Origin: Prunella strophiata
Lineage: Eukaryota; Chordata; Aves; Passeriformes; Prunellidae
Reading direction: 5' to 3'
Assembly (NCBI GenBank): GCA_036583965.1
Contig: JAZBQD010000015.1
Location: 22,721,310-22,785,309, forward strand
DNA length: 64,000 nt
Under the pieces are notes generated by a model, which was not told the origin of the DNA, searched no databases, and saw nothing but the letters and a program-made list of their open reading frames with translations. This document shows positions 1 through 12,426 of the stretch, piece after piece; the stretch's first letter is position 1; every line of letters begins with the position of its first letter. Made by a program: the position numbers and the translations under genes.

Positions 1-3000
1 AAAATGTTAAATTAAAGCTCTTAACATTAATTGCTTAATGAAGACTGACAAGAGTCTATGTAGCAGGGTCATTTTATATTAAGAGCAAACAGTGCCCTCT
101 GTGGTTTAACAGAAAATGTGGTGTTGGTTTCTTCTGTATTGTATTTTTAAACACAGAAGCCAAGAGCACCCAAAATTGCCCTATTTAGTATAATCACTTA
201 GCTCGATGAAAATCCTCAGTCATTTTAGCATGCTTGCCTCAGGAATGCAGATTACAAGTAGCAAACAGAAAGTAATCCACAAATAGCTTTAGAATCCTGT
301 TTGAAAAATTGGTCTGTGAGCTATGTAGGTCTAAAAGCCAAGTGAGTACATTATGATCCAAAAAAGTGAACGATTTTTTTAAATGATTTATGTAAACTAG
401 AAAAGAAAAACTCACTTTAAAACAAACTTGAGTGTGTATTGTTGATACGATCACATTTTAGAATACACTAAGTGTTCCAAATGGCCCTCAGATCAATTTT
501 GGGAAGTAAACAAAGCTCAGCTTTCAATGAGATTTAGGTTTTAAAACACAAGAAATTAGGTATAGGTTAATTCAAACATTCATTAAATCCAGACTGTCAT
601 GAGTTATATTCCATGGTCTAAAGTGATGACTAACGCAGATAACAGTCATGCTTATGCAATCTGTTACAGATAATATGTTAAGTGAAAGAGTTTGCACAAA
701 CTCTAAAATAAAGGATCTTTCCAGTTAACAAAAAAGCCAAAATTAAAACATAATTTGAAACATGCATTTTGTTCTATATTTGAACTCAGAGACTGTGCCC
801 ATATTTTATACACACAAATACACACATGCAAACACACATTACACACACACACACACACACACATGCTCACACACATTTTAATAGATGCCAGATGGGAAAA
901 GTGCTTGACATCCAGTTTACTTTCAGCAGCAAATGTGGCAGCCTCACCATTGTGCTGACAATGGAGCACAGCCCCCACTGGGCCAGTGGCACCATGGCCC
1001 CAGGACCTGGGGTGACAAACATAGGACACATCCTGGGACCACCTACTGACCTCCTGGCAGGAGGAAGCAGCCAAAATCAGTTCCCATCCCTTTCAAGCAG
1101 ACAAGTCTGCAGATGGAGGGACACAGCCCAGGGACCTCAGCAATCTCAGCCTCTCCTTTCTCAAGGGAGCCTTTGGAGGATTGAAGGGTTGTTGGGCATT
1201 TCCCACACAGTTTGCTTCTCCTCTGCTCCAGCTGACCTGTGATTCCTCCTCCATGGTTTGGATGATAGCCACAGTGCACATCTCTGCAGACCAAGGGCAG
1301 AGATGATGGCAAACAGCTGAGCCCCAAAGTGGGGTCCAAACCCCTCTGAGTAAGGCACTACAATTTTTCCCACTATTAGCACCTGGAAAAGTCATCTGTG
1401 CTGAAAATTTATAGTAACTTCTGTTTACTCTCCTATAAGCTCCAAACTGAGCACCAAGACCACTCTGGACACTGCCAAGCTGCAAGATGTTTCCTGGCAC
1501 CCAAAGAACTTGCAGCCCAAGCACAGGTGACAGCAGAGGGAGGTGGATCCCCTTCAGTACGTGGCATCTGACTGTGCTGCATGCACATCTGCTTTCCAAA
1601 AATTTGATATGTAGTGTCTAATCTGGCTTTGGGGGAGATACAAGGAAAAGCATAACCTTCCACAGCCCAGCTTCAGTGGTCAGTCATTGAAGCACTGATG
1701 TGCTGCTCTCACAGGCATCAGGATGAGATCTGCAGAAGCAGATGGAAAAATGGCAAAGCAGGTTTGCAATACAATAAAGCTATTACCATACTTCATTCAT
1801 GGCTGTTCATAAAACACTCTGAAGATGTAAAGGGTAATATAAGCATTGAGTGATATTGTTAGTGTTTCAGAAGTTACTTTGGCTTTTAGGTCTGATACAT
1901 TTACAGCATGCAAAAAAGGCCTAATACAGTCCCATAGCTGGAAAGACATTAGTGGGCAGAGTGCAAAACAATCTCACAAGTATCTATCAAAACAATTATA
2001 TTAATTTATAATAGTTGTATTTGAAAAGTATTATAGCATAAAGTATTATTAAAGTTAGCTGGATGTCTGAGATAGATATGGGAACACAAAGAAATTAAAT
2101 ATTTATTTTACTACCCTGGATGTCACTTTTGTTATGATATCTGGGTGTAGAGTGCTTTTCTGGCTGGACCTTTCTATAAACTCAGCAGCACAGGGCACAG
2201 CACAGACCTGTCTAAATAATCTCCAAAGGCAGTTCCACTTTGCTGATTGATGTTGATATAGGTGCATGTATATAGAACCTCCTGTTGTATTGTCCCAGCA
2301 CCTCTTTATCCCCTGGCATGAAACTTCAGCACCTCAGTCTTGTGGCACCTGGGAGCATTTCCCAGCTCCCAAGTGGTTGGTTTGCCTGAAAATTCTAGGG
2401 AAAACATTTTGAAATTACTGTTCTGGGCTTTTGTAACACAGAGCAGGTTCTACAGTCCAGTGTTTTCAGTGTTACCTTCCCTTTCACCAAATAGGAAACT
2501 AATTTCAGTGGAATATCCCAGAGTTGTGACTCAACATTTACAGAAAAGAGGAACTTTAAACATAAAAGAAGGAATTAGAAAAAGAGGCTGAGCAAGTGGA
2601 CACTCCATCAAAACAAAGCAAAAAAAATTTAATAAGCCTAAGAAATACAAAATGTATATATAAAAAACCACTTTGAGCTGCTGTAACAAAGTCTTATGGG
2701 AGCAGTGGGCAAATAATTTCCTGTCTCCACTTTCATCCATGGCTGCATTTCTTGGCAAGACCTCATGTCCTGAGGTTCCAGAAAGACTCCTAGGATACAC
2801 TGTCATATCCTCACTGGGAATAGGATCCACTGATAATATCTATGAAAATATAGGGAAGGAAAAAACAACTCTTATTCAGAGAAAACCAAAATATTCTAAA
2901 ATTATTGTTCACAAAACAGCTAAGAGATGGAAATACTTAATCAATGCATTTAGAATAGCTTGGTTAATAATTTGGATACTATATCACAGAAGAAAAGAGA

Positions 3001-3202
3001 CATAATAAAACTTTTATTTATGGGGTTAGATTATCATTTTGTTGAAACCTCAGGCATCTTAGTGAAAAGCCATCCTGTAGGCCAGCTGGGAATATAAAGG
3101 CACCTTGATTCTTACAGAGAGCCTGAGGCTTCTCTTTTTCTCATTAATAAATATCTAAATATATGTCCCTATCAGTTTATTTCAAATTTTCTCATGAGCT
3201 GT
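1..3202. other. AT-rich unique DNA, no gene seen
   Basis: I see no recognisable gene here. Open frames on both strands are short, overlap each other and lack any domain I know. A CA microsatellite lies at about 812-877. The segment from about 900 to 1550 is less AT-rich and so carries longer chance frames (up to 168 codons on the minus strand), but these show no conserved motif. The stretch could be intergenic or intronic. Confidence 0.6.
812..877. repeat. (CA)n microsatellite
   Basis: A perfect run of about 11 CA dinucleotides at 841-862 sits inside a wider degenerate CA-rich stretch. It is an ordinary dinucleotide microsatellite, probably length-variable. Confidence 0.9.
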
Positions 3203-3811
3203 TGTCATGGTTTAATCCCAGCCCAACCAGCTGCTCAACAGCAGCTCAACCCCAGGCAGCTGCTCTCTCAGTTCCCCACAGTGGGATAGAGAAGAGAATC
3301 TGAAGAGTAAAAGTGAGAAAACTCATGGGCAGGGATAAAGACAGTTTAATGGGTAAAGCAAAAGCTGTGCACATAAGCAAACCAAAACAAGGAATTATTT
3401 CACTGCTTCCCATGGGCAGGCAGGTGTTCAGACATCCTCAGGACAGCAGGGCTCCAACATGTGTAACAGAGACTTGGGAAGACAAACGCCATCACTCCAA
3501 ACATCCTCCCTTTCCTTCTCCTCCCATCTTTACATACTGAATATGGTCTGGAATACCCTTTAGGTGAGTTGGGGTTAGTTGTTCTGGCTGTGCCCCCTTC
3601 CCCCTGCACACTCCTTGGGTACCCCCATCCTACTCATTTGGGGAAGCAGTAGTAGGAGAAGCAGAAAGGACCTTGGATCTATGTAAGGACTGCTCAGCAA
3701 TAACGAAACCATCCCAGAATTATCAATGCTGTTTTCAGCACAAATGCAAAACACAGACCCATACTAGCTACTGTGAAGAAAATTAACTCTATCCCAGCTG
3801 AAACCACCACA
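3203..3811 (-). mobile_element. Solo LTR of an avian endogenous retrovirus
   Basis: The 609-bp block begins TGTCATGG and ends ACCACA on the plus strand, so it has the TG...CA ends of an LTR. Read on the minus strand it has an ATTAAA poly(A) signal (plus-strand TTTAAT at 3345-3350), preceded by a weak TATA-like stretch near 3530. I recognise the sequence as a widespread bird LTR type from segments such as the purine-rich block around 3330-3350 and the block around 3480-3495; I am not sure of its database name. No internal retroviral sequence adjoins it, so it is a solo LTR left by LTR-LTR recombination. I do not see a clean target-site duplication (AGCTGT on the left, ACTGCA on the right), which suggests age or slightly misplaced edges. 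Its right end lies about 120 bp from an old CR1. Confidence 0.85.
3345..3350 (-). promoter_or_regulatory. LTR poly(A) signal ATTAAA
   Basis: On the minus strand this reads ATTAAA followed by CTGTCTTTATC, which fits the R/U5 boundary of the solo LTR and sets its orientation. Confidence 0.6.
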
Positions 3812-3929
3812 ACTGCATGTTCATGGTATTGCAGGAAGCACTGATGATTTCCAATGGACAGCAAGTAAATTGAAATTTCAAGTCCTTGAAATGTGTTTAA
3901 ATAATAACTCTATAGCACCAGGCACAGTC

Positions 3930-5045
3930 AAAAAGGGCTCACAGTGGGAAAGACCTGTTTAACTTGATAATCCTTCTGTAAGGACAATCCTTATATATCC
4001 TTCTATAATGGTCACTCACCCAATGGATGAAGGCAAGACTGTGGAAACAGTTTTTCTGAATTTTAGCAAGGTTTTTGATACTGTCTCCCAAGTATCCTTC
4101 AGGACAAATTGTCCACCTTTGGGATGAACAGATTCCTGGTGAGCTGGGCAATGAATTATCTGAAAGGCAGAGCTCAAAGGGTTGTAGTGAATAGGGCCCC
4201 ATCTTTCTGGAAACCTGTGCCAGCAGTGCTCCTCAGGGCTCAGTTCCAGGGGATTTTAGGGATGAGATGCCTTGCTGAGGGGTCTAGATAGCTTATAGCA
4301 TTGGGCAGTGATTAATGGGATGAAACTGATCAAGTTTGAATGCTGGATTCTGGACCTGGGATGGAGAGGCTGAAGATCATCCCTGCAGGAAGGGATCTGT
4401 GTGTGCTGGTCAGCAGCAGGCTCAGTAGGAGCCAGCAATGCACCCTGGCAGCCCAGAGGACAAACCCCTTCCTGGGGTGCATCAAACTCAGCATCACCAG
4501 CTGGTCACAGAGGTGACTGTCCTGCTGTGCAGCCTTGGTGCAGCCTCTCCTTGAGCTCTGTGTGCTGCTCTGGGCCCCACAGCCGAAGAATGAGGGTAAA
4601 GGATGAGAATGTGTCCAGAGGAGGGCAACAAAGGTGGTGAAAGGGCTGGAGGCAATGTCCTGTTTGAAGGGACTGGGGACTTTGGGCTTGTTTCATTTGA
4701 GAAAAGGAGGCTGAGGGGTGACCTCACAGCTCTCTACAGGGACATGGAGAGGGAAATGCTGAGCTCTTCCCCCTGGTATTTGGGGAGAGGACATGTGAGC
4801 ATGGTTCAGAGCTGTACCACAGGAGGCTTAGACTGGACATGAGGAAGCATTTCCTTACTGAGAGGGTGGTCAAACACTGGAACAGGCTTCCTACAGGAGG
4901 TGGATGCCCCAGGCCTGTCAGCTGTGTGAGAGGCATTTGGAAAAGCCCATAATATGATTTAACTTTTGTTCAGCCCTGAAGTGGTCGGGCAGTTGGACTA
5001 GATGATCATTGAAGACCCCTTCCAACTGGAACTATTCTATTCTTT
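3930..5045 (+). mobile_element. CR1 LINE, old 5'-truncated copy
   Basis: This is a degraded CR1 non-LTR retrotransposon fragment in plus orientation. Near 4050-4090 the conceptual translation reads FLNFSKVFDTVS, a decayed form of the CR1 reverse transcriptase motif LDFSKAFDTVS. From about 4540 to 4760 it follows the CR1 ORF2 C-terminal and 3' region (phrases corresponding to a bystander QRRATK-like block and an FEKRRLRGDL block). It ends near 5040 with the CR1-typical terminal line about a two-nucleotide-mismatched CTATTCTATTC repeat. The frames are broken by many stops and indels. It is more divergent from the other two large CR1 copies in this window than those are from each other, so it is an older or different subfamily. 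The left edge is uncertain by about 50 bp. Confidence 0.85.
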
Positions 5046-7718
5046 TCTAATAAACCAGTCCTCTTCACATATGAGCATATGCTCATGTGCACTTAAGGAG
5101 AGCCCCTTCATGTCACTGAAAAGAAAACTAAGTTAGAAAATCAACACAGCACAGAGAAGGAGCTAGTAATTCACCTGCCCTGCCTTGTTGACATACAGGA
5201 TGCTCCTACAACAAAGCTTTTTCAGCACTAGCCATTTAGTTGCCACAGCAGTCTCCAGTGACACTCTTCAACCAAATGACAGTCTTCAACAGTGTCCCTG
5301 CAGATACAACCCTGTAGCTTCACTCATTTCTTAAGCATTTGCCTGATGCTTAGCTGAAAATCACTGTTTCCTCTTGCTATATGCCAATGTAGATTACAAA
5401 CCAGACCTGTGGGTCTGCTGAAGTCACGTGAAGATGTGAGGATTGAAAAAATTAGGATGTCTCCTGCAGCAAAAGCAAAGGTAGAAAGCAACTCTTCAGA
5501 GCAGCTGCCCTAATCACAGGACTATTGTTTCTCCTCCTACAGTCTTCCACAGCATTCAGTCCAGTTTACTAATTTCTGCAGCCAGAGTAGTAAGTGCCCT
5601 ACAGGCAAGAGCATCCTTCCCTGAGAAAAACCCCAATCCACTTCTTGGACATGGCTATACTGTACCCTGAATGCTCCATGGGAAAGGATGACTACAGGTT
5701 GCCTCATCTCCCACAAATTCAAGGGAGACAAGTTATTCACAGTACTTCCAAGTTTTCCAGCAATTGCTTTTTCATCTTTGGATTCACTTCTTTCACTAAA
5801 ATTATGTGAGTGATTAGGGCTTCAGAAAGGCTGTTTGACTCTTTGCTAGCTTGCATTTTTAAGAGTGAAAAAGATAAGTAACATGCTGTTAGTACTCCCA
5901 CTGGCTAGGGGTTGTGGACATGAAGGCTTTGAAGTCAGCTCTGCTTTGTGGCATGAGGGAAGAAGGCCCCAGAGCAAGAATGAGACATACCTGTTCCACC
6001 AGGACTCGACCTCAACAGGATCAGACATCCAAAGGACTAGAACACTTTGCAGATTTTCTCTGGACAAGGAAACCTATGGGAAGAACGTGTTCATTCAAAG
6101 ATTCACAGCATACTCTGGTGGTCACTGACACGCAGCATAACCTCAGTTGACCCAAAATTTTTCATCTTGTCTCCAGCTCAGAACAGATACATTCTCTTTG
6201 CCTCCAGATTCCTTAGCAATTCATTCCTTCCTCCACATTCTCCCCTACTAGTTCCAGCCTTCCAGGCAGCATTATAAACTCAGCTATTCATCCAGTAGTA
6301 ATATATTTATTACATCAGTGTGGCTTGGTATGTTCTTCTGCTCTGATCTTTGCTATAAAGATAGCACACAAAATTTCTGTCTAATAATTGTCTGAATGAG
6401 ACCACGTCTTCTTTTAGAAATTCTGATTTTAGTGTGTCCACTGAAGAAAAAGGGGCACCCTCATGTAATGTATCTCAAAGGGTTAAAACCACTCTCTAAA
6501 AATATTTGAATCTTATTACTACTCCGAAACAGTCAGCCTGAAGCTTAGGTTGTTTTGTTTTGTACCATACCAAAGCTCTAACTCCTAGCAGTGCTTACCT
6601 GGAGCCTTCAGGCAACATAACCAACAATTCTATGTTCTGAGAGTACCTTAAATCCTTTACCTTAAATCCTAAATTTTCTTTTTTTATATATAATTAGATT
6701 GAACCCCATGAATCTTTCACCAGAAGATCTAACCTTTTACCACTTCAAATCTCCCTGTACCTGCCTGTGATCCCCTCTTTGTACAATGAAGGATCTGATC
6801 AGCTTATTTAGGAAATTACTTTGCCTGACAGAATTTTTTGGAGAGTTACTTCTGACAAGCTGGAGCTTCTGTCTCACAAAGTGAGGAAGAAAGGCTCATT
6901 TTTAATTTTTCCAGAGGTGTGACATTACCTTTATGGTGTGCTCAATTCAGAAGAGGCATCTCTTGTTTTTATTAGGTGTCTGTCTCTCTTACTTACCACT
7001 CCCAATCCCCACACTGGTTGAAAACCTCCTCTGCAATGATTTCCTTTCAGATCTTCAGTTCAAAACATTGAAGACAGGATCTAGAACGCCATGGTGCAAC
7101 CAAAAATAGACATATTCAGTGGTAATCTATTTATTATAGCATCTAATCCATTTAGCACACTGCAGGGAGTAAATTACATTGTTCTTGGTTAAAATGCTAC
7201 ATAATATATTATCAAACATTTTACATTACTTGCTTTTCAACCAAATTGTATGTATATGAAAAAAAAACCCCACCAAATTACAGGTTAGTTTCAGAGGTTT
7301 TCCCTGAAAACTATGGGTTTGAATTTAATAGTATTAACTTCCTCCATTCTTTATTTACTGAGAATTTCATCAACAATTCTGGGATTTTACATGATCAGTA
7401 TAAAGGGAAAAGACTTTAATTTACCTAGGCTGTAATTTTACCCCTTTGCTATGGTATATCTTCAATTTTTACTGTGTCCTCTAAAACTTTACACTGGTCC
7501 AAGATTTAGTGCAAAGTACCATTAATCATTCAAAAAGCTCTTCGTCAAGCTATTATAAAACTCTTAGATGCAAATTATCTAGACAACCTGCCTAGCTTTA
7601 GCAGCTGCTGTTTACTTCCTTTGAGTAATGTTGGACTGGAAAGTGTTTCAGTTTCAGGATCAGCATGTAATATGACTAATTCACATGGCTTTTCTCCAAA
7701 AACATAACTGAAGTATTC
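5046..7718. other. Unique DNA, no gene seen
   Basis: No gene, RNA or repeat of known type is visible. A perfect 16-bp palindrome sits at 5071-5086 just downstream of the old CR1. Open frames of up to 87 codons occur near 5850-6280 in several overlapping frames and show no recognisable domain. Confidence 0.6.
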
Positions 7719-7838
7719 CACAGAATCACAGAATGGACAAGGTTGGAAGGGAGCACAGTGGGTCATCTGGTCCAACCTCCCTGCTCAAGCAGGGCCATCC
7801 CAGAGCACATGGCACAGGATTGTGTCCAGATGGCTTCT

Positions 7839-8363
7839 TCAATATCTCCAGTGAGGAAGACACCAGAACCTTTCTGAGCAGCCTGTTCCAGTGAAACTGC
7901 TAAAGTTTTTCCACATGGTCAGGTGGAACTTCCTGTGCATCAGTTTCTGCCCATTGCCTCTTGTCCTATTGCTCAGCACCACTGATGAAGAGCCTGGTCC
8001 ATCCTCTTGACACCCTCCCTTCAGAGACTGATAGACATTGGTGAGGTCCCCTCTCAGTTGTCTCTTCTCAAGGCTGAACAGGCACAGCTCCCTCAGCCTT
8101 TCCTCATATGAGAGATGTTCCAGTCCCCTCATGATCTTTGTAGCCCTCCTCTGGACCCACTCCAGCAGCTCCATGTCTCTCTTGTCCTGAGGAGCCCAGA
8201 ACTGGACAGAGCACTCCAGATGTGGCCTCACTTGGGCTGAGTAGAGGGGCAGGGTCACCTCCCTGGACCTGCTGGCAAAGCTCTTCCCAGTGCACCCCTG
8301 GATACCTTTGGCTTTCTTGACCATGAGGACACAGTGCTGGCTCATGGACATTTTTTTGTCCAC
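7839..8363 (-). pseudogene. CR1 ORF2 C-terminal remnant
   Basis: The minus-strand frame of about 174 codons carries the conserved post-RT region of CR1 ORF2. Landmarks are [20 protein letters not shown], a [20 protein letters not shown] block and an [20 protein letters not shown] block. It has no start codon of its own and is just the surviving open part of a broken ORF2. The same region is open in the second CR1 at 57373-57909. Confidence 0.85.
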
Positions 8364-8726
8364 CAGGAACCCATAGTCCCCAGCAGGTCATCCCCCTGCC
8401 TTTGCCTTTGTTGAGTTTCAGATGGTTCTTCTGTGCCCATCTCTCCAGCCTGTCAGGGTCATTCTGAAGGGCTGCACAGCACTCTGGGCTATCAGCTGCT
8501 CCTCCCAGCTTTGTGGTGTCAGGGGAATTTGCTGAGGAGGCCTCTGCCCTTCACCCAAGTTATTGGTGAAAAGTTAAACAATACTGGCACCAGTACTGAA
8601 CCTTGGGGGACACCACCAGTGACAGGCCTCTAACTAGACCTTGTGCAACCCTCTGGGATCTGCTGTTCAGCCAGTTCTCAAACCACCTCTGTGTCTGCTC
8701 ACCCAGTCCACACCTCCTGAGTTTGC

Positions 8727-9376
8727 CTATGAGGATGTTGTGAGAGTGTCAAAAGCCTTGCTGAAGTCAAGGCAGACAATATCCACTGCTCTCCCCTCAT
8801 CCCTCCAGGCAGTTGTTTCAGCATAGAAGGCAATCAGGCTGGTCAAGTGTGATTTACCTTTAGTGAATCCATGCTGACTACTCCTGATCACCTTCTTGTC
8901 ATCCATGTGGATAGTGATGGCCTCCAGAATGAGGTGCTCCATCACCTTTCCAGCACTGAGGTGAGGCTGGAATGACCTCTAGTTCCCTGTGCCTTCCTCC
9001 TTGCCCTTTTGGAAGATTGGAGCAACATTTGCTTCCTCCCAGTCCTCAGGCAGCTCTCCTGATGTCCATGACCTTTCAAAAATGACCATGAGTGGCCTGC
9101 CTGTGGTGTCCCCAACTCTCTCAGCACTTGTGGATGCATCCCCTCAGAGCCCATAGACTTGTGGATGTCAGGTTTGCCTGGGTGTTCTCTGACCCAATCC
9201 TCCATGACCAAGGAAAGGTCTTCCTTCCAGCATCCCCTTACCCTGGGCTCCTGGGTGAGAGATCCCTCAGGACTGGTCTTGTCAGTGGAGACCAATGCAA
9301 AGAAGGCATTTGGTAGCTCTGCCTTCTCTGCATCCTCTGTTACCAGTGTCCCTGCTCCATTTAATAATGGTTCCAC
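8727..9376 (-). pseudogene. CR1 ORF2 reverse transcriptase remnant
   Basis: Two minus-strand frames together cover the N-terminal half of the CR1 reverse transcriptase. The first (8942-9376) has a TLVTEDAEKAELPNAFFALV stretch and a PDIHKSMGSEGMHPQVLREL stretch. The second (8727-8945) has SSQHGFTKGKSHLTSLIAFY and DIVCLDFSKAFDT, which are RT fingers and palm motifs of CR1. The catalytic YADD-type motif is not in an open frame. Frame changes and stops separate the parts, so no enzyme can be made. Confidence 0.88.
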
Positions 9377-9816
9377 ATTGTCCTTTGTTTTTCTTTTGTT
9401 ATTGATGTATTTGAAGAAGCCCTTCTTGGTGTCCTTGACATCCTTGAACCAGATTTAATTCCAGATGGGCCTTGACCTTCCTTGTCTCATTTCTAGTAAC
9501 TATGACCACCTCTATATCCACTCCAAGTGGTCTGACCCTACATTCATCTTTTGTGTATTCCTGCTTACATTTGAGCTATGACAGTTCTTTATTCTTCCAC
9601 ACAGGTCTCTCATTGGCTTTAACTGATTTCTTCCTCATCAGGATACAAAATTTTTGAACCTGGAGGAACTGATATTTAAATATCAACCAGCTATCTTGAT
9701 ATTTCCTGCAGGACCTGTAGCCACGGGATTCTTCCAAGGACATTGGTAAAGATGCTAAAGTTTTTAGCTCTCCTGAAGTCCATGGTTGTAAGCTTACCTT
9801 CTGTCCTGCTTCTTCC

Positions 9817-10400
9817 TCACCTGACACTGAACTCCACAATCTCATGGTCACTACAGCCAAGGCTGCTCCCAGCCTTCACATCTCCCACCAGGCCTTCCCT
9901 GTTTGCTAGTATGAGGTCAAGCACACCATTCCTTGAGGAAACCTCCACTGATTGGGGATCACAACAGGAAGTTGTGATCAAGGTTTTCCAGGAACCTCCC
10001 AGACTGTTTGTGCTTTGCTGCAGCTTTAGCTTCTTCAGCACATGTCAGGGTAGTTAAAGTCCCCCACAAAAACCACTTCTTGTGACTTTGAGGCTGCTTC
10101 AGCTGCCTTCCAGAGGACCTCATCCATTTCCTCCTCCTGATCTGGTGACCTGTAGAAAACACCCACACCCACCCAAATGTCACCCTGACTACCCTGCTCT
10201 TCAATCCTAAACCCATGAAATGTCACCCTGACTACCCTGCTCTTCAATCCTAACCCATAAGCTCTCTACTTATTCATCACCCACCCCAAGACAGAACTCA
10301 ATACATTCCAAGTGCTGCCTCACATAGAGGGCAACTCCACCACCACACCTTCCTGCTCTGTCCCTCCTAAGGAGTGTGTAACCCTTCATGAAAACATGAC
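9817..10400 (-). pseudogene. CR1 ORF2 endonuclease remnant
   Basis: This is the apurinic/apyrimidinic-type endonuclease domain of CR1 ORF2 in pieces. From 5' to 3' on the minus strand: GGVALYVRQHLECIEFCLGVG (about 10360-10290, decayed start of the phrase outside any long frame), VFVGDFNYPDMC with the GDFN motif (around 10040-10070), and the C-terminal GCSDHEIVEFSVR with the SDH catalytic motif (around 9820-9860). A 43-bp tandem duplication at 10175-10258 and frameshifts break the domain. Confidence 0.85.
10175..10258. repeat. 43-bp tandem duplication inside CR1
   Basis: A unit beginning AAATGTCACCCTGACTACCC at 10175 is repeated at 10218, giving a direct tandem repeat with a 43-bp period and about one base of difference near the end of the second copy. 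It lies within the CR1 endonuclease region and shifts the reading frame. Confidence 0.9.
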
Positions 10401-10430
10401 ACATATCTCTGTGATTATTGCTTTTCTATC

Positions 10431-12395
10431 CACTAAGGTTAAATCTATTATACTATATATAGGTGATCAGATCTGCTAAATATTTTAAAAATCTGTACGT
10501 CTTGAAAAATCTACAATCTTAGTGTTGACAGAAGGGAAGATCCAGCATATAACTGAAATTGAAAGTTGTAGCATCTTATGCTTTTTTTTCTCATTCCTCA
10601 TTTCTCCCAACACAGTGTAGGGAGGCATTAAAAAAACCCTATTACAGTAATTTTGTGAATTCTGTTGAATCCTAATTAAAAGCATCTGTTTTTTTCATAG
10701 AAAAGCATTCAGCATAATTTTCATGACCTCATGTGAACCATGCCAGGAAAAAAGAACTGCAAGAGATGTAACCAGACCCTTTCCCACTGTGCAGCTACTT
10801 CACATAATACCTTGCAGGGCCAAATTTTAATTTTTGTTGCTAATTGACATTTCCTTACAACACTTTAATGGTTTGAGTGGATTTTTTCTATGTCATCCCT
10901 AGGCTTCAGCAGCTTCTTAAAAGAGATGGACACCCATGCTGGATGCTGTATCCCCATCCTCTACACTCCTGTACACAGGAATCACAATTTTTTTTTCCCT
11001 CAAGGTTAGAGAGACACTAAGGATAAAGCCACTGGCCATCCATCTCTTCTCCACTGTGCAGAAACACTGACTCCAGCCACAAGCAGCTGTACCAGCCAGG
11101 CCCTCCTGTCTGCTGGAACAACTTTCTGGTGCCAGTACCTGAGTGAAGGGCATTTCATGCTGTGCTGCCACAGGCATGCACTCTCCAGGGAAACCTGTCA
11201 GCTGCTGGGACAAAAGCAGATGTTTCCTCCCCACACCACTCCTCAAGTCCCCTGAAACCAGAGTGCAAACCGTGGGGGTGTGGAGTAGGGGAGGAAAAGA
11301 AGGAAAGGAAGAGGATGCCCAGTGACTCAGAAGGAGATAACAGCTCGTTTTATGTGGCTTGCCATTCCCCTTCCCCTGTTGACTCTTCCTAAATAGGTTA
11401 TGTTCATGGGCTTTTGCATTCCAGGCATGTGAGTTCTATGGGCAGCATCCAGCGACAGCAATACAGACAAATTTATTAGTAGGCTGGGGGCACTGGTGCA
11501 TAGACAATAATTTTTTTTTTTTTTCATCATACCCTTTGTGCCTCAGTCAAGTTTATCAATATCTTGATTGGATGGAAAATGAGTGCTTGTTTTTTTCCAC
11601 TTCTACATTGGCTATCAGATGAGTCCAGTTGTCCCGTTATTTGCAAGGCTGGGAAGAGGCTCCCTCCTCTCAGGGCTGAAGGCACCACCCACTCCTTGAT
11701 GCCAACCACATCTCTGTCCAGAATCCCTCTTTGTCCCTAGCTCCCCAGCCATGCCCAGTTCTCTGCCCATGCTCAACTCTGTTCATGTGCTGGCTGAGGA
11801 CAGGAAAAAAGTTAATTAAAATCACCCTATACTCATGCATAGGAAAAAAGTGTTGTTTGGACCTTCTGCAAAGAAGTCTACTTTATTCCTAACCTGCATG
11901 TTCCCCCTGAGAGATGTTTGATTTGGCACCAAAACCCCAAGCTGGTGAGGCTCTTGCTTGCCTGCTTAGTTGTGGGACAAGTCATTACCTGAATGACTCC
12001 TAGGTTTTTGGATATAAGGCAAATAAAAAAGGGGAAAACAGGTATTTTCAGCTTGTCATGGGCAATTTAAGGGGACAAATGAAAGGCTACGTTCTATCCA
12101 GGTGACTCTTTCCCCATTGAATTTCAAAGGCCAGCTGACATGACTCTCAAAGCTCTGCTGAGAGAAGGATTTTTAATAACCAAGAGTGCCAGGAAACATT
12201 AACAGTCAGGGGCCTGTCCAGCTCTCAGCATTGCATGTTCATACTGTCACACAGCAAACTCAGCCATTCTTCATCTGTGCTTCTAGGCACAAGAAAGAGG
12301 GGTTAATAAGAAATGCTCCTTCACTTAATCACAGTGCCTTAAAGTTTCCTGTCAGGAAACACAGCTACCAATGCCATGAAGTCATTTTAAAAGGA

Positions 12396-12426
<31 letters not shown>

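Larger units (their letters stand above)
7719..10430 (-). mobile_element. CR1 LINE, 5'-truncated, about 2.7 kb
   Basis: This CR1 lies in minus orientation. Its 3' end is at the left, with degenerate ATTCTGTG octamers (plus strand CAGAATCACAGAAT at 7721-7734). Going right (towards its 5' end) come the ORF2 C-terminal region, reverse transcriptase and endonuclease. A full CR1 is roughly 4.5 kb, so about the 5' 40 percent is missing, the usual result of incomplete reverse transcription. All reading frames are interrupted, so it is dead. The 5' edge is placed near 10430, where the last endonuclease-like phrase (IITE) fades out. The left 1.75 kb is closely similar, in inverted orientation, to the CR1 at 56150-57980. 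Confidence 0.93.

Noticed and set aside
1093..1599. 168-codon minus-strand frame
   Set aside because: It lies in a GC-richer patch where other frames are open too, and has no recognisable domain or splice signals that I could defend.
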